Shown one piece after another: positions 1 through 8,404 of a stretch of 64,000 nucleotides of DNA (the stretch's first letter is position 1; every line of letters starts with the position of its first letter). Below the pieces are notes generated by a model that had not been told where the DNA came from, did no database searches, and saw nothing but the letters and a program-made list of their open reading frames with translations. The DNA is taken from positions 249,409 through 313,408 of the forward strand of contig NZ_AYZE01000014.1 of the NCBI RefSeq assembly GCF_001436735.1. The letters are read 5' to 3'. This DNA is from Liquorilactobacillus cacaonum DSM 21116 (GTDB taxonomy: Bacteria; Bacillota; Bacilli; Lactobacillales; Lactobacillaceae). The translations under genes and the position numbers were made by a program.

Positions 1-239
1 CAATATTGTTAATTGACGATAATGATGTTACGGCCGGTCATGCAGCTAGTGTTGGGCGTGTCAATCAGGAACAACTTTATTATTTGATGAGCAGAGGATT
101 ACCAAAGAAAGTTGCTGAAAGATTAGTAATTAGAGGCTTTTTGGGGCCTGTATTGGCAGCAATTCCCTCTAAAGTAATTGAAGAACAATTAAAGGTTACA
201 ATCGAAAGGAAGCTTGTCGATGGCCAAAAAGATGAATAA
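1..239 (+). CDS. sufD: SufD, Fe-S cluster assembly scaffold subunit (3' end only)
   Basis: The window opens inside this gene; only about the last 79 codons are present (reading frame 3). The visible part carries the conserved end of SufD: the LLIDDNDVTAGHAASVG segment followed by [12 protein letters not shown], which closely parallels the end of SufB further down ([12 protein letters not shown]). SufD works with SufB and the ATPase SufC as the scaffold that builds and hands over Fe-S clusters in the cytoplasm. It overlaps the start of sufS by about 20 bases, so translation is probably coupled. sufC is presumably upstream, outside the window. Confidence 0.93.
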   Translation, partial: ILLIDDNDVTAGHAASVGRVNQEQLYYLMSRGLPKKVAERLVIRGFLGPVLAAIPSKVIEEQLKVTIERKLVDGQKDE

Positions 240-1458
240 TCTTAGTGAGGATTTTCCAATTTTACAACAAAAGGTAAATGACGAGCAGTTGGTTTATCTT
301 GATAATGCAGCAACTACACAAAAGCCGCGCGCAGTTGTTGAGGCAATTACAAATTATTATTATCATGATAATGCTAATGTCCATCGTGGTGTTCATACAC
401 TTGCTGAACGAGCAACTGCTCAATTTGAAGCTGTTAGGAAGAAAGTTGCTCATTTTATTAATGCATCTAGTGAAGAGGAAATTATTTATACAAAAGGTAC
501 AACTGAGGGATTGAATTGGATTGCAGCTAGTTATGGTGAGACTTTTTTAAAGCCGGGAGATGAGATTGTTATTTCCTATATGGAACATCATAGTAATCTT
601 GTTCCCTGGCAAAATCTCGCAAAAAAAAAGGGTGCCGTTTTAAAATATATTGATTTGCTCCCTGATGGTCAGTTGGATATGGATAGTGCATATAAGCAAA
701 TTACAGATAAGACTGTAATTGTTTCGCTTGCACATGCATCGAATGTTTTAGGAGCTGTTAACCCAATTGCGGAAGTTACTAAAATTGCACATCTGCATGG
801 TGCAATTATGGTGGTTGATGGAGCACAATCTACACCACACATGAAAATTGATGTTCAAGCACTGGGAATTGATTTTTTTGCATTTTCTGGACACAAATTG
901 ATGGCACCAACTGGAATTGGAATTCTTTGGGGAAAAAGTGAATTGTTAGATAAAATGCCGCCCCTTGAATTTGGCGGTGAGATGATTGATTGGGTGCAGC
1001 TTCAAAAGACAACTTATAAGAAGGCGCCTTGGAAATTTGAGGGTGGTACTCAAAATATTGCTGGTGTTATTGGATTAGGAGCAGCAATTGATTATCTTGA
1101 AAGTATTGGTATGGAAAATATTGCAAGTTATGAAAAGACTTTGATTGCTAATGTATTGCCTGAAATGCTAAATATTCAAGGAATAGAAATTTATGGACCA
1201 TTAGATCCGGAAAAACGAACAGGTATTATTTCTTTTAACTTGAAAGGATTGCATCCACATGATGTAGCAACTGCTCTTGATATGGAAGGTGTTGCAATTA
1301 GGGCAGGCCACCATTGTGCACAGCCTTTAATGGAATATTTAAATGTTGCAGCAACAGCACGTGCAAGTTTTTATGTTTATAATACAGTTGCAGATGGGAA
1401 AAAGTTGATAGAAGCAATCAAAGCGACAAAGGAGTTCTTTAATAATGGGATTGTCTAG
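220..1458 (+). CDS. sufS: SufS cysteine desulfurase
   Basis: PLP enzyme that strips sulfur from cysteine and passes it to SufU for Fe-S assembly. About 412 residues, the normal SufS length. Visible signatures are the early YLDNAATTQKP segment, the PLP-lysine motif SGHKLMAPTGIG, and the active-site cysteine in RAGHHCAQPLM typical of group II desulfurases. A TTG six bases upstream (214) could also start it, but an AAAGGA ribosome binding site at about 205-210 sits 9 bases before the ATG at 220. It overlaps sufD upstream and sufU downstream. A second, NifS-like desulfurase lies at 37194-38342 and probably serves tRNA thiolation. Confidence 0.95.
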   Translation: MAKKMNNLSEDFPILQQKVNDEQLVYLDNAATTQKPRAVVEAITNYYYHDNANVHRGVHTLAERATAQFEAVRKKVAHFINASSEEEIIYTKGTTEGLNWIAASYGETFLKPGDEIVISYMEHHSNLVPWQNLAKKKGAVLKYIDLLPDGQLDMDSAYKQITDKTVIVSLAHASNVLGAVNPIAEVTKIAHLHGAIMVVDGAQSTPHMKIDVQALGIDFFAFSGHKLMAPTGIGILWGKSELLDKMPPLEFGGEMIDWVQLQKTTYKKAPWKFEGGTQNIAGVIGLGAAIDYLESIGMENIASYEKTLIANVLPEMLNIQGIEIYGPLDPEKRTGIISFNLKGLHPHDVATALDMEGVAIRAGHHCAQPLMEYLNVAATARASFYVYNTVADGKKLIEAIKATKEFFNNGIV

Positions 1459-1915
1459 ACTAGATAATTTATACAGACAAATGATTTTGGAACATGCCTC
1501 TCATCCACATCATCATGGGACACTTGAAAACGCTGATCATCAATTAGAATTAAGGAATCCAACATGTGGGGATGTTCTTACTGTCCAGGTGGTCATGCAA
1601 GCTGGCAAAGTTTCCGATGTGGCTTTTTCGGGATCTGGGTGTACAATTAGTCAAGCTTCGGCGAGTATGATGACTGATGAAGTAATTGGAAAAACACCAA
1701 TTCAAGTAGAACAGATGGTAATGACCTTTTCGAAGATGGTAACTGGTGAAAGTACTAAAAATGTTGAGGAAATTCTTGGAGATGCTACGATTCTTGAAGG
1801 TGTAGCTCAATTTCCAGCTAGAATAAAATGTGCAACATTAGCTTGGAAAGCAATTTATCAAGCAATCGAAAATGGTAATAAAGAGTCAACAATTGGTTTT
1901 ATGAGACATGACTGA
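1445..1915 (+). CDS. sufU: SufU sulfur-transfer protein
   Basis: Zinc-containing sulfur acceptor that activates SufS in Gram-positive SUF systems. 156 residues, as expected. The start region SRLDNLYRQMILEH is characteristic, and the zinc-ligand positions are present: cysteine and aspartate in NPTCGDVLT, cysteine in SGSGCTISQAS, and cysteine in RIKCATLAW. It overlaps the last 14 bases of sufS, suggesting translational coupling, and lies 24 bases before sufB. The order sufD-sufS-sufU-sufB is the standard Firmicutes arrangement. The histidine run near residue 22 (HPHHHG) is a minor oddity. Confidence 0.94.
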   Translation: MGLSRLDNLYRQMILEHASHPHHHGTLENADHQLELRNPTCGDVLTVQVVMQAGKVSDVAFSGSGCTISQASASMMTDEVIGKTPIQVEQMVMTFSKMVTGESTKNVEEILGDATILEGVAQFPARIKCATLAWKAIYQAIENGNKESTIGFMRHD

Positions 1916-1939
1916 TTATACATTATAGGAGGGAACAAT

Positions 1940-3343
1940 ATGGCAGATGCGACTACACTTGGTTTAGGTGGCGAATATAAATATGGTTTTAAGGATGATA
2001 TCCAGCCAATTTTAACAACTGGAGAAGGCTTGAATGAAGAGATTGTTCGTCAAATTTCTGCTGCAAAAAATGAGCCCGACTGGATGTTGGATTTTCGACT
2101 AAAGTCATTTAGACGTTATGAACAAATGGAGATGCCCGATTTTGGTCCTGATTTATCACCGCTTAATCTAGATCGTATTAATTATTTTAGACGTGATAGT
2201 AATGGGATTGCTCGGAATTGGGAAGATGTACCTGAGGATATCAAAAAGACTTTTGATCGTTTGGGAGTACCAGAAGCTGAACGTAAGTATTTAGCAGGAT
2301 CTTCTGCGCAGTATGAATCAGAAGTTGTATATCATAATATGCGAGAAGATTTTGAAAAATTAGGAATTGTTTTTATGGATACTGACTCAGCCGTACAACA
2401 ATATCCTGAATTAGTTAAGCAATACTTTGGTAAATTAATTCCTCCAGCAGACAATAAATTTGCAGCGCTTAATTCAGCAGTTTGGTCTGGGGGAACTTTT
2501 ATCTATGTGCCTAAAGGTGTAAGAACAGAAGTTCCAATTCAAAGTTATTTCAGAATTAATGCAGGAAACAGTGGCCAATTTGAGCGGACATTAATTATTG
2601 TTGATGAGGGTGCAAGTGTGAATTATGTCGAGGGATGTACGGCACCAAATTATTCCGAAGATAGTTTACACGCAGCGGTTGTAGAAGTTAATGTATTAAA
2701 AGATGCTTACTGTCGATACACAACAATTCAAAACTGGTCTGACAATGTATATAGTTTGGAAACTAAACGTGCACAAGCACTAGAAAATGCAACGATGGAA
2801 TGGGTAGATGGGAATCTTGGATCAAAAGTGACAATGAAATATCCAAGTGTCTATATGAATGGTGAAGGTGCAAGAGGAACAATGTTATCAATTGCATTCG
2901 CTGGAAAGGATATTGTTTCTGATACCGGAGCGCGTATGATTCATAATGCGAAGAATACTTCGAGCTCGATTGTTTCCAAGTCATTATGCAAAGACGGCGG
3001 TCGTGTTGATTATCGTGGTAAGGTTCGCTTTGGTCGCACAAGTGATGGTTCATTTTCACATGTAGAATGTGACACAATTATTCTTGATGAAAAGAGTGCA
3101 AGTGATACAATTCCATTTAATGAGATTAAGAATGGGAATGTTTCAATGGAGCACGAGGCGAAAGTTTCGAAGATTTCAGAAGAACAGCTTTATTATCTAA
3201 TGAGTCGTGGTATTACCGAAGAAAAGGCCACAGAGATGATTATCATGGGCTTTGTAGAACCATTTACGAAAGAACTCCCAATGGAATATGCAGTTGAACT
3301 TAATCGATTGATTGAATACCAAATGGAAGGGTCTGTTGGTTAA
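1940..3343 (+). CDS. sufB: SufB, Fe-S cluster scaffold
   Basis: 467 residues, the usual SufB length. The central beta-helix region is recognisable in [14 protein letters not shown], the EGCTAPNY motif and the HSD-like [11 protein letters not shown] segment, and the C-terminus [12 protein letters not shown] matches SufD. SufB assembles nascent clusters in a SufBCD complex using sulfur from SufS/SufU. An AGGAGG-type ribosome binding site lies about 8 bases before the ATG. This is the last gene of the operon: a strong hairpin terminator follows within 15 bases. IlvD, encoded at 8405-10141, is one likely client in this window. Confidence 0.96.
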   Translation: MADATTLGLGGEYKYGFKDDIQPILTTGEGLNEEIVRQISAAKNEPDWMLDFRLKSFRRYEQMEMPDFGPDLSPLNLDRINYFRRDSNGIARNWEDVPEDIKKTFDRLGVPEAERKYLAGSSAQYESEVVYHNMREDFEKLGIVFMDTDSAVQQYPELVKQYFGKLIPPADNKFAALNSAVWSGGTFIYVPKGVRTEVPIQSYFRINAGNSGQFERTLIIVDEGASVNYVEGCTAPNYSEDSLHAAVVEVNVLKDAYCRYTTIQNWSDNVYSLETKRAQALENATMEWVDGNLGSKVTMKYPSVYMNGEGARGTMLSIAFAGKDIVSDTGARMIHNAKNTSSSIVSKSLCKDGGRVDYRGKVRFGRTSDGSFSHVECDTIILDEKSASDTIPFNEIKNGNVSMEHEAKVSKISEEQLYYLMSRGITEEKATEMIIMGFVEPFTKELPMEYAVELNRLIEYQMEGSVG

Positions 3344-3357
3344 ACGAGTAAGACTAG

Positions 3358-3393
3358 CCACAAGCGTTGTTATATTAACGTTTGTGGTTTTTT
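3358..3393 (+). terminator. Rho-independent terminator of the suf operon
   Basis: CCACAAGCGTT pairs with AACGTTTGTGG (with G-U) around a short loop, followed by TTTTTT. It begins 14 bases after the sufB stop codon. Confidence 0.9.
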
Positions 3394-3408
3394 AAAATTT
3401 TTATGTGT

Positions 3409-3432
3409 AAAAAAAAGCCCCCTGAAAGGGCA
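3409..3432 (-). terminator. Probable terminator for the minus-strand TM2 gene
   Basis: On the minus strand a short GC-rich hairpin (CCCT/AGGG core within GCCC...GGGC) is followed by a run of about nine T. It lies about 140 bases after the stop codon of the TM2-domain gene. Confidence 0.6.
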
Positions 3433-3572
3433 ATAGGTTACATAGAAGTATCTGATTTTACATTTACAAACTTATAAGAACAATAACTATAACAATCCAA
3501 ATTCTTTTATAGAATGGTTTTTTATAATTTATATATATCGTTACCTTTTTTGACATATTTAATTTTTAAGTG

Positions 3573-3953
3573 CTATTTATCTTTAACTGAGTTGCTATCT
3601 ACAACAGATTCATTATTTGTAGATGTATTACTTCTACGTGAAAGTAATTCTTGAGAAAGCCCATTCTCAATTCGGTCTTGGTCTTCACGAAGCCAACCAT
3701 TAATAAAAAAAACATCAATAATAGCCCAAATACCCGTAATGATTACACCAAATCCGAGAGTTAATACTGTAATCAAGGTCATAGCAATAGCACTACCAAT
3801 TTTTCCAAAATAATATCTATGGCCACCAACTGTTCCTAAAAAGAACCACAATAAGTATGCTACGACTGTATTCTTCTTTCTTTTCTCTATCTCTGAATTA
3901 ACGAGTAAACGTTCTTCATTTGTGAGTTGACTCAACAAATATGCATTATTCAT
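3573..3953 (-). CDS. TM2-domain membrane protein
   Basis: About 126 residues. The N-terminal third is charged and probably cytoplasmic (NEERLLVNSEIEKRKKN). It is followed by a TM2 domain: a first membrane segment with AYLLWFFLGTVGGHRYYFG, a short turn, and a second segment ending in GIWAIIDVFF. The GGHRYYFG turn and the IWxxID signature define the family. The tail is Ser/Asn-rich and polar. Function of bacterial TM2 proteins is not established. A TTG six bases upstream (3959) is also in frame, but the GGGGGA ribosome binding site fits the ATG at 3953. Single-gene transcription unit. Confidence 0.85.
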   Translation of the reverse strand: MNNAYLLSQLTNEERLLVNSEIEKRKKNTVVAYLLWFFLGTVGGHRYYFGKIGSAIAMTLITVLTLGFGVIITGIWAIIDVFFINGWLREDQDRIENGLSQELLSRRSNTSTNNESVVDSNSVKDK

Positions 3954-4743
3954 AAACAATTCCCCCTAAATTTTCAGCTTTTTAAGTCATCAGTTTTGGA
4001 CTAGTTAAGTTATAAAAAGAATTCATACGACACGTCAAATCCATCGAACATTAACTTTTCTAACAAAGCAATTGCTAAACTATTTGCTTTGGTTTCTATT
4101 TTTTCTTTTTGTAATTCTACTAATCAAATAATAATTTTTAATTCTATTGTGTAAAACAAAGTGCTAATCCTATGATTACATGTAAAATATGTTTTAGTTT
4201 TTCTTGATATTTACTGATTGGTTTCGCAATGTCATGAGTCATTTTTCAAGATTTTTGTCGAAAAACTTTTTTAGCAGATTCTTGTCCTGAGATTCATAAA
4301 AACAATTCCGCAGAAGATAATCAGCAGAAACTGAGAAAATATTAGCAAAATTGAATTGCCTAACTTCACGTTAGAAAATTCTCTAGTGTTACTATAGTCG
4401 GGTGCAAGTTACCTTTTCTGAAAGATAGGACGTTGTCAATTTAGTATGTGCTTTTAATTAATAATATTTATCCTAAGAATTTTATCTGAATCTTTAATTA
4501 TTATTTTAATACGGCTAATGTAGTTTGCGCAACATATTTTAGTATTAGTTGCGTAAAAAGAAATGAAAAATGAGAAAATAGTAAGCTAATTATATTGATA
4601 TAGTTTGCGATGTTCGAAAGGATGCAAATTGAGAGTAAACATATTAATTTAATTAAGTCTATTAAAAAAGTTGTTGGTCAATGCCTGTTCTAAAGACGTA
4701 TTTGATGTAAATAGCCATAAGTTAACGAAGGGGAGCAAGGGCT
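3954..4743. other. Gene-free stretch with decayed-looking coding traces
   Basis: About 790 bases with no intact gene. On the minus strand, roughly 4118 down to 4012, one frame reads like a real protein end (KANSLAIALL, EKLMFDGFDVSYEF) before a stop. A separate short minus frame near 4235-4140 reads MTHDIAKPISKYQEKLKHIL before a stop. Both look like pieces of one or two broken genes; I do not recognise the family. An imperfect inverted repeat (TTGCGCAAC / GTTGCGTAA) lies at 4525-4533 and 4548-4556. No transposase or attachment site was seen. Confidence 0.45.
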
Positions 4744-4785
4744 AAAAAAAGTAAGGTTAAAATGGAAACTAACCTTACTTTTTTT
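4744..4785. terminator. Bidirectional rho-independent terminator
   Basis: A perfect 16-bp inverted repeat (AAAAAAAGTAAGGTTA and its complement, 4744-4759 and 4770-4785) with a 10-base loop. It is T-rich on the downstream side in both orientations. It serves the minus-strand gene at 4807-5073. Confidence 0.85.
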
Positions 4786-4806
4786 AAATTCTTGGTGATT
4801 TATCTG

Positions 4807-5073
4807 TTAAAAGTTACCATTGTCATTTGAGATTACAAAGTCTTTCACACGAAGTGCAGTTTGTCGTAATTGTAGTTGCTCTTTTTTCCATGCATCATAA
4901 ACTTGTTGTGTTGCGCCTATTACATAGGAGGTATTGCATAGAAGATTACCAGAAGAATCTATGTATGACTTTTGACCTACGTGTAGAAGCTGCCATCCTT
5001 TTGCAAGATATTCATTAGTTGTTTCATTACTTTGGTCACTATCGAATTCGAGTGTAAAAATGATATTTTCCAT
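4807..5073 (-). CDS. Small DUF4177-like protein of unknown function
   Basis: 88 residues from the ATG at 5073, preceded by an AAAGGA ribosome binding site; the longer open frame to 5112 lacks one. The segment NEYLAKGWQLLHVGQKS resembles the 'N.LGxEGWELVHV' core of small DUF4177/DUF1737 proteins, and the start IIFTLEFDSDQ suggests an opening beta strand. No membrane segment or catalytic motif is visible. It is a single-gene unit ending at a strong terminator. The family assignment comes from motif resemblance only and is uncertain. Confidence 0.6.
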   Translation of the reverse strand: MENIIFTLEFDSDQSNETTNEYLAKGWQLLHVGQKSYIDSSGNLLCNTSYVIGATQQVYDAWKKEQLQLRQTALRVKDFVISNDNGNF

Positions 5074-5423
5074 TGCTACAACATTCCTTTCAAAAGTTAA
5101 GAATTTACACATTTATTCTATCACTTTAGAAAACGTTATCATAGAAAAGTGGTTTAGTCTAAAATGACTAAATTCAAGCATAGGGTGTATAAATTCGGAA
5201 TATTAATATCACGTGCATTTTTACAATAAATAATTTAATATCAGTATATAATTTTTTAGAGTTATAACTAAGGATTGTTATTTTTTTGTGGATACTATAT
5301 CATGATAATACTTACATTTTGTAAATGATTTTTTTGGAAAGATTGGCTAAAAATCAGTGAGATTATTTTTTAATCGCAGTGTATACTTATCATAATTACA
5401 AATTAAAAAAGGAGAAATAAACT
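5074..5423. promoter_or_regulatory. Divergent intergenic region upstream of the OsmC gene
   Basis: About 350 AT-rich bases between two divergent genes. TATACT at 5382-5387 is a plausible -10 box for the OsmC gene, but no good -35 box is at the right distance. No open frame or strong hairpin was seen. Confidence 0.35.
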
Positions 5424-5843
5424 ATGGGAAAATATATTGTTAATTCAAGTATCAGAAATATTGGCTATCAAGTTGGAGCACAAGCAGGTGTACATCGTTA
5501 TTTAATGGATGAGCCAACGACTGTACGTGGAACAGACGCAGGCCCCAATCCTGTCCAATATCTGATAGGAGCCGTCAATGGTTGTTTGACAATTACGGCA
5601 CAGTCAGTTGCTAAAAAGCATAGAATAAAGCTTGAAAAATTTGACATAAAGTCGATTGGAAATGTTGCAAAACACGATGATGGGACTTCAGAAGTAGATG
5701 AAATTGCAGTCAACATAACTTTTAGAGCTGATATTGAAGGCAAAGACAAGGAAGATTTTATAGAAGAAACTTTAGCGCAATGTACAGTTCATAAAACTTT
5801 GGAGGCGGGTGTCAAGTTTACTTTTAATTTCGAGCAAGAATAA
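5424..5843 (+). CDS. OsmC/Ohr-family peroxiredoxin
   Basis: 139 residues, the full OsmC size. The two redox cysteines are present at about residues 54 (in VNGCLTITA) and 120 (in LAQCTVHKTL), with the family's GPNPVQYLIGAV segment just before the first. OsmC proteins reduce organic hydroperoxides with thiols. The ribosome binding site AAAAGGAGAA is well placed. The next gene, oppA-like, begins 18 bases downstream and may be co-transcribed, which is an odd pairing. Which OsmC subgroup this is cannot be settled by eye. Confidence 0.9.
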   Translation: MGKYIVNSSIRNIGYQVGAQAGVHRYLMDEPTTVRGTDAGPNPVQYLIGAVNGCLTITAQSVAKKHRIKLEKFDIKSIGNVAKHDDGTSEVDEIAVNITFRADIEGKDKEDFIEETLAQCTVHKTLEAGVKFTFNFEQE

Positions 5844-5861
5844 TAAAGAATGGAGAATATG

Positions 5862-7481
5862 ATGGTAAGAAAAATTGGGAAGTTAGCTATTCCTATAGTA
5901 ATAGGATTATTATTTTTAAGTGCCTGTTCTTCAAAAAAGAGCGATTCGAAACAAAAGACAGTATTAAACTTGATGCAGACGTCTGAATTGACAACTTTAG
6001 ATAACACTAACCAAGCCACAATGTCTGAATTTTCGACTTTGACCAATTTAGATGAGGGACTTTATAAGTTAAATACGAAAAATGAAGTAGTACCAGCAAT
6101 TGCGAAGACAGTTGTTAAGCCAACAAATGATGGTAAAACGTATACGATACAATTACGAAAAGATGCAAGGTGGTCTAATGGAGACAAAGTTACTGCAGTT
6201 GATTTTGTTTATTCATGGAGACGTTCGGTTGATCCTGCAAATAATCCTGTTTATACTTATGTGTTTAGTGGAATTAAGAATGCTGATGCGATTGTCGCCG
6301 GTAAAATGTCACCAGATAATTTGGGAATTAAGGCTTTAGGCAAGTATAAATTAGAGATTAATTTGGAACATCCAATGCAGTCTTTTAATAAACTAGTGAC
6401 AATGCCGGTTTTTTTACCACAGGATAAGTCTTTTGTTCAAAAAGTAGGGACAAAAAAATATGCTACAAATGCAAAAAATACAGTTTCAAATGGTGCATTT
6501 AAAATTACAAAATGGACCGGGGTAAATGATTCATACACCTTGGTTAAAAACAACTATTATTATGCAAAAAATAAAGTTAAGTTAACTAAAATTAATTATG
6601 CAACTGTAAAAGATGACAATACTGCTTATAATCTTTTCAAGACTAATAAATTAGACGATGCAACTGTTTCAGGGGTTGTTGCACAAGGATTGCAAAATAA
6701 TAAAAACCTTAAGAAAGTTAGTCGAGCTTGGACCTATTACTTACAGGTTAATCAACGTTCCGGTTCGGTTTTAGCAAATGAAAAATTACGTAAAGCTATT
6801 TCGTTGGTGATAAATCGTGAGGAATTAACGCAAAAAGTTTTAGGAGATGGGTCAAGTGCTGCTGGAAGTTTTGTAAGTCCCAAGACAGCCAAGGATCCAA
6901 TTACGGGTAAAGACTTTAGTACTGAGACAGCTACTTCGACTAAAGCAAATGTCAAAGAGGCTCAAAAATTGTGGAAAGAGGGACTATCTGAAATTGGGAA
7001 GTCTTCTGTAACGCTTAATCTGATTGCTGAAGATACTGAGACACAAAAGAAGGTCGCTGAATATATTCAAAGTGCAGTCCAGAGTAAATTAACTGGAGTG
7101 AACGTGAAAGTTCAAGATTTACCGGCAAAATCACTGTCCAATAAAAAGACAGCGGGCGATTTTGATTTAAGCCTTTGGTATTGGTTGGCTGATTATGCTG
7201 ATCCGATTAATTATCTTGGAATTTTGACAACAAATAATTCAATGAATCCTGGTAAATATTCAAGTTCTAAATTTGATGAATATATTGCTAATGCACAGGT
7301 TGCTAAGACTCAAAAAGCCTATTGGGAAAATCTGCGTGATGCACAAAAGCAATTGCAAAAGGATACAGGAATTATTCCACTTTACTATGTTAAAGAAGAT
7401 CACTTGGTTCAAAGTGGCTTGAGTGGCGTAATTTATCATACAGCCGGTTTTGCTGATTACACAAGAGCATACTGGAAATAG
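5862..7481 (+). CDS. Oligopeptide ABC transporter substrate-binding lipoprotein (OppA-like)
   Basis: About 539 residues. A lipoprotein signal peptide is clear: basic start (VRKIGK), hydrophobic stretch and lipobox LSAC, so the mature protein starts at the cysteine and is anchored outside the membrane. The body is a solute-binding family 5 protein: TLDNTNQATMSEFSTLTNLDEG, then ...RKDARWSNGDKVTAVDFVYSW, and near the end WYWLADYADPINYLG. It should bind peptides for an Opp-type importer. No permease or ATPase gene is adjacent, so it is an orphan that would share another system's membrane parts. GGAG at 5852-5855 favours the ATG at 5862 over those at 5850 and 5859. Confidence 0.9.
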   Translation: MVRKIGKLAIPIVIGLLFLSACSSKKSDSKQKTVLNLMQTSELTTLDNTNQATMSEFSTLTNLDEGLYKLNTKNEVVPAIAKTVVKPTNDGKTYTIQLRKDARWSNGDKVTAVDFVYSWRRSVDPANNPVYTYVFSGIKNADAIVAGKMSPDNLGIKALGKYKLEINLEHPMQSFNKLVTMPVFLPQDKSFVQKVGTKKYATNAKNTVSNGAFKITKWTGVNDSYTLVKNNYYYAKNKVKLTKINYATVKDDNTAYNLFKTNKLDDATVSGVVAQGLQNNKNLKKVSRAWTYYLQVNQRSGSVLANEKLRKAISLVINREELTQKVLGDGSSAAGSFVSPKTAKDPITGKDFSTETATSTKANVKEAQKLWKEGLSEIGKSSVTLNLIAEDTETQKKVAEYIQSAVQSKLTGVNVKVQDLPAKSLSNKKTAGDFDLSLWYWLADYADPINYLGILTTNNSMNPGKYSSSKFDEYIANAQVAKTQKAYWENLRDAQKQLQKDTGIIPLYYVKEDHLVQSGLSGVIYHTAGFADYTRAYWK

Positions 7482-7587
7482 ATATAACAATTAATAATCA
7501 CTGAAATAGGTGCTTTTCTTAATGCATTTTGAAAAATTATAAACTACAATAGAGTTGTTATATTAATTCGAAGTAGGAAGTGATGAG

Positions 7588-7935
7588 ATGTTTTGGTTAT
7601 TTATGCACCTATTTTCTTGGATCCTATTGTTATCAATAGTGATTTATGTGATTTGTGTTAAAGAAAAAACAAATAAAGTAGTAAAAATGATTGCACGTTG
7701 TTGTTATATAGTTGCAATTATAAGCGGTATATTTCTTTTCAAATATGCATGGATGACAAGTCCATTTTTAGCAATAATCAAGGTTTTACTTGCAGTTGGA
7801 CTGATTGCTTTTTGTGAAATATATTTTAGTAATGAAAAAAAGATGAAGGGCTCGCTGAAATTTTTGTTGATTTTGTTGATAATTATCGTGGGCATTATTG
7901 GGTTTGTTTTAGCAGGTGGTCGACCATTTGTTTGA
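7588..7935 (+). CDS. YisL/DUF1516 family membrane protein
   Basis: 115 residues made almost entirely of four hydrophobic segments (about 3-23, 35-52, 57-78 and 88-108). The pattern 'HLFSWILLL', 'YIVAIISGIFLFKYA' and 'IKVLLAVGLIAFCEI' matches the DUF1516 (YisL) family of Firmicutes. The role is unknown. It stands alone with a spacer of about 100 bases upstream and a strong terminator downstream. The ribosome binding site is a GGAAGTGA-like sequence 7-10 bases before the ATG. Confidence 0.8.
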   Translation: MFWLFMHLFSWILLLSIVIYVICVKEKTNKVVKMIARCCYIVAIISGIFLFKYAWMTSPFLAIIKVLLAVGLIAFCEIYFSNEKKMKGSLKFLLILLIIIVGIIGFVLAGGRPFV

Positions 7936-7972
7936 AATAGATTTAATTCTTTATACTAGGAAACAAGTTAAA

Positions 7973-8016
7973 AGAGAATTAGGATAGATATTTATTTATC
8001 CTAGCTCTCTTTTTTT
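7973..8016 (+). terminator. Rho-independent terminator after the YisL-like gene
   Basis: AGAGAATTAGGATA pairs with TTATCCTAGCTCTCT, followed by T7. Confidence 0.88.
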
Positions 8017-8113
8017 ATCAATTATAGAGTAAAAATATTGTTAGTTATCGCTACGCTAGCATAGATAGTTTTTTTAACAGATTTTATTAGTTTGTAATTT
8101 TTTTAAATAGTTG

Positions 8114-8142
8114 TTGACTATTCTAAATGATAGATTTATTAT
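8114..8142 (+). promoter_or_regulatory. Promoter of the ilvD leader transcript
   Basis: TTGACT (8114-8119) and TATTAT (8137-8142) with a 17-base spacer. Transcription would start near 8149, giving a leader of about 255 bases before ilvD. An 18-base palindrome, ATTTTTGATATCAAAAAT, lies just downstream at about 8160-8177. Confidence 0.7.
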
Positions 8143-8230
8143 AATTTCATCGATAATTAATTTTTGATATCAAAAATACTTTTAATTTTAATTTATTGCT
8201 AATCTTTAGTTTAGAAAAGAGGAAAAACTG

Positions 8231-8332
8231 ATGCTAATTCTTAACAGCCAATTTGTGAACATTGCAGTCATTATTCTAGTTATTATCATGTGTGCGCGTG
8301 ATTTTATGACTGGAAAATTTTGGCTTGGCTAA
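8231..8332 (+). CDS. Branched-chain-rich leader peptide upstream of ilvD
   Basis: A 33-codon frame: ATG at 8231, TAA at 8330, preceded by an AGAGGAAAAACTG ribosome binding site. Residues 11-19 read IAVIILVII, so eight of nine are Ile, Val or Leu, as in control regions of ilv leader peptides; residues 2-4 are also LIL. The run ends immediately before a segment (8293-8305) that can pair with the 5' arm of the downstream terminator. This makes it a likely sensor of charged branched-chain tRNA. A small hydrophobic membrane peptide is the alternative, but the position and pairing argue for an attenuator. Confidence 0.75.
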   Translation: MLILNSQFVNIAVIILVIIMCARDFMTGKFWLG

Positions 8333-8383
8333 GATTAAAGGATCAGTAAAAACCACCGCGCAATTATTGCACGGTGGTTTTTT
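8291..8383 (+). promoter_or_regulatory. Transcription attenuator controlling ilvD
   Basis: Terminator: bases 8348-8363 pair with 8367-8382 (one mismatch) around a TTA loop, followed by T's, 20 bases before ilvD. Antiterminator: UGCGCG at 8293-8298 pairs perfectly with CGCGCA at 8357-8362 and, past one bulge and one mismatch, 8299-8305 pairs with 8349-8355. The two structures share the 8349-8362 arm, so they exclude each other. A ribosome stalled in the Ile/Val/Leu codons at 8261-8287 would leave 8293-8305 free and favour read-through. A ribosome reaching the stop codon would cover or pass it and favour termination. Confidence 0.75.
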
Positions 8384-8404
8384 GTTTATCTAGGAGGGAT
8401 GATT

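Noticed and set aside
8049-8058. GCTACGCTAG shared with about 21444-21453
   Set aside because: A single 10-base match in two terminator-adjacent spacers, without further similarity, could be chance.
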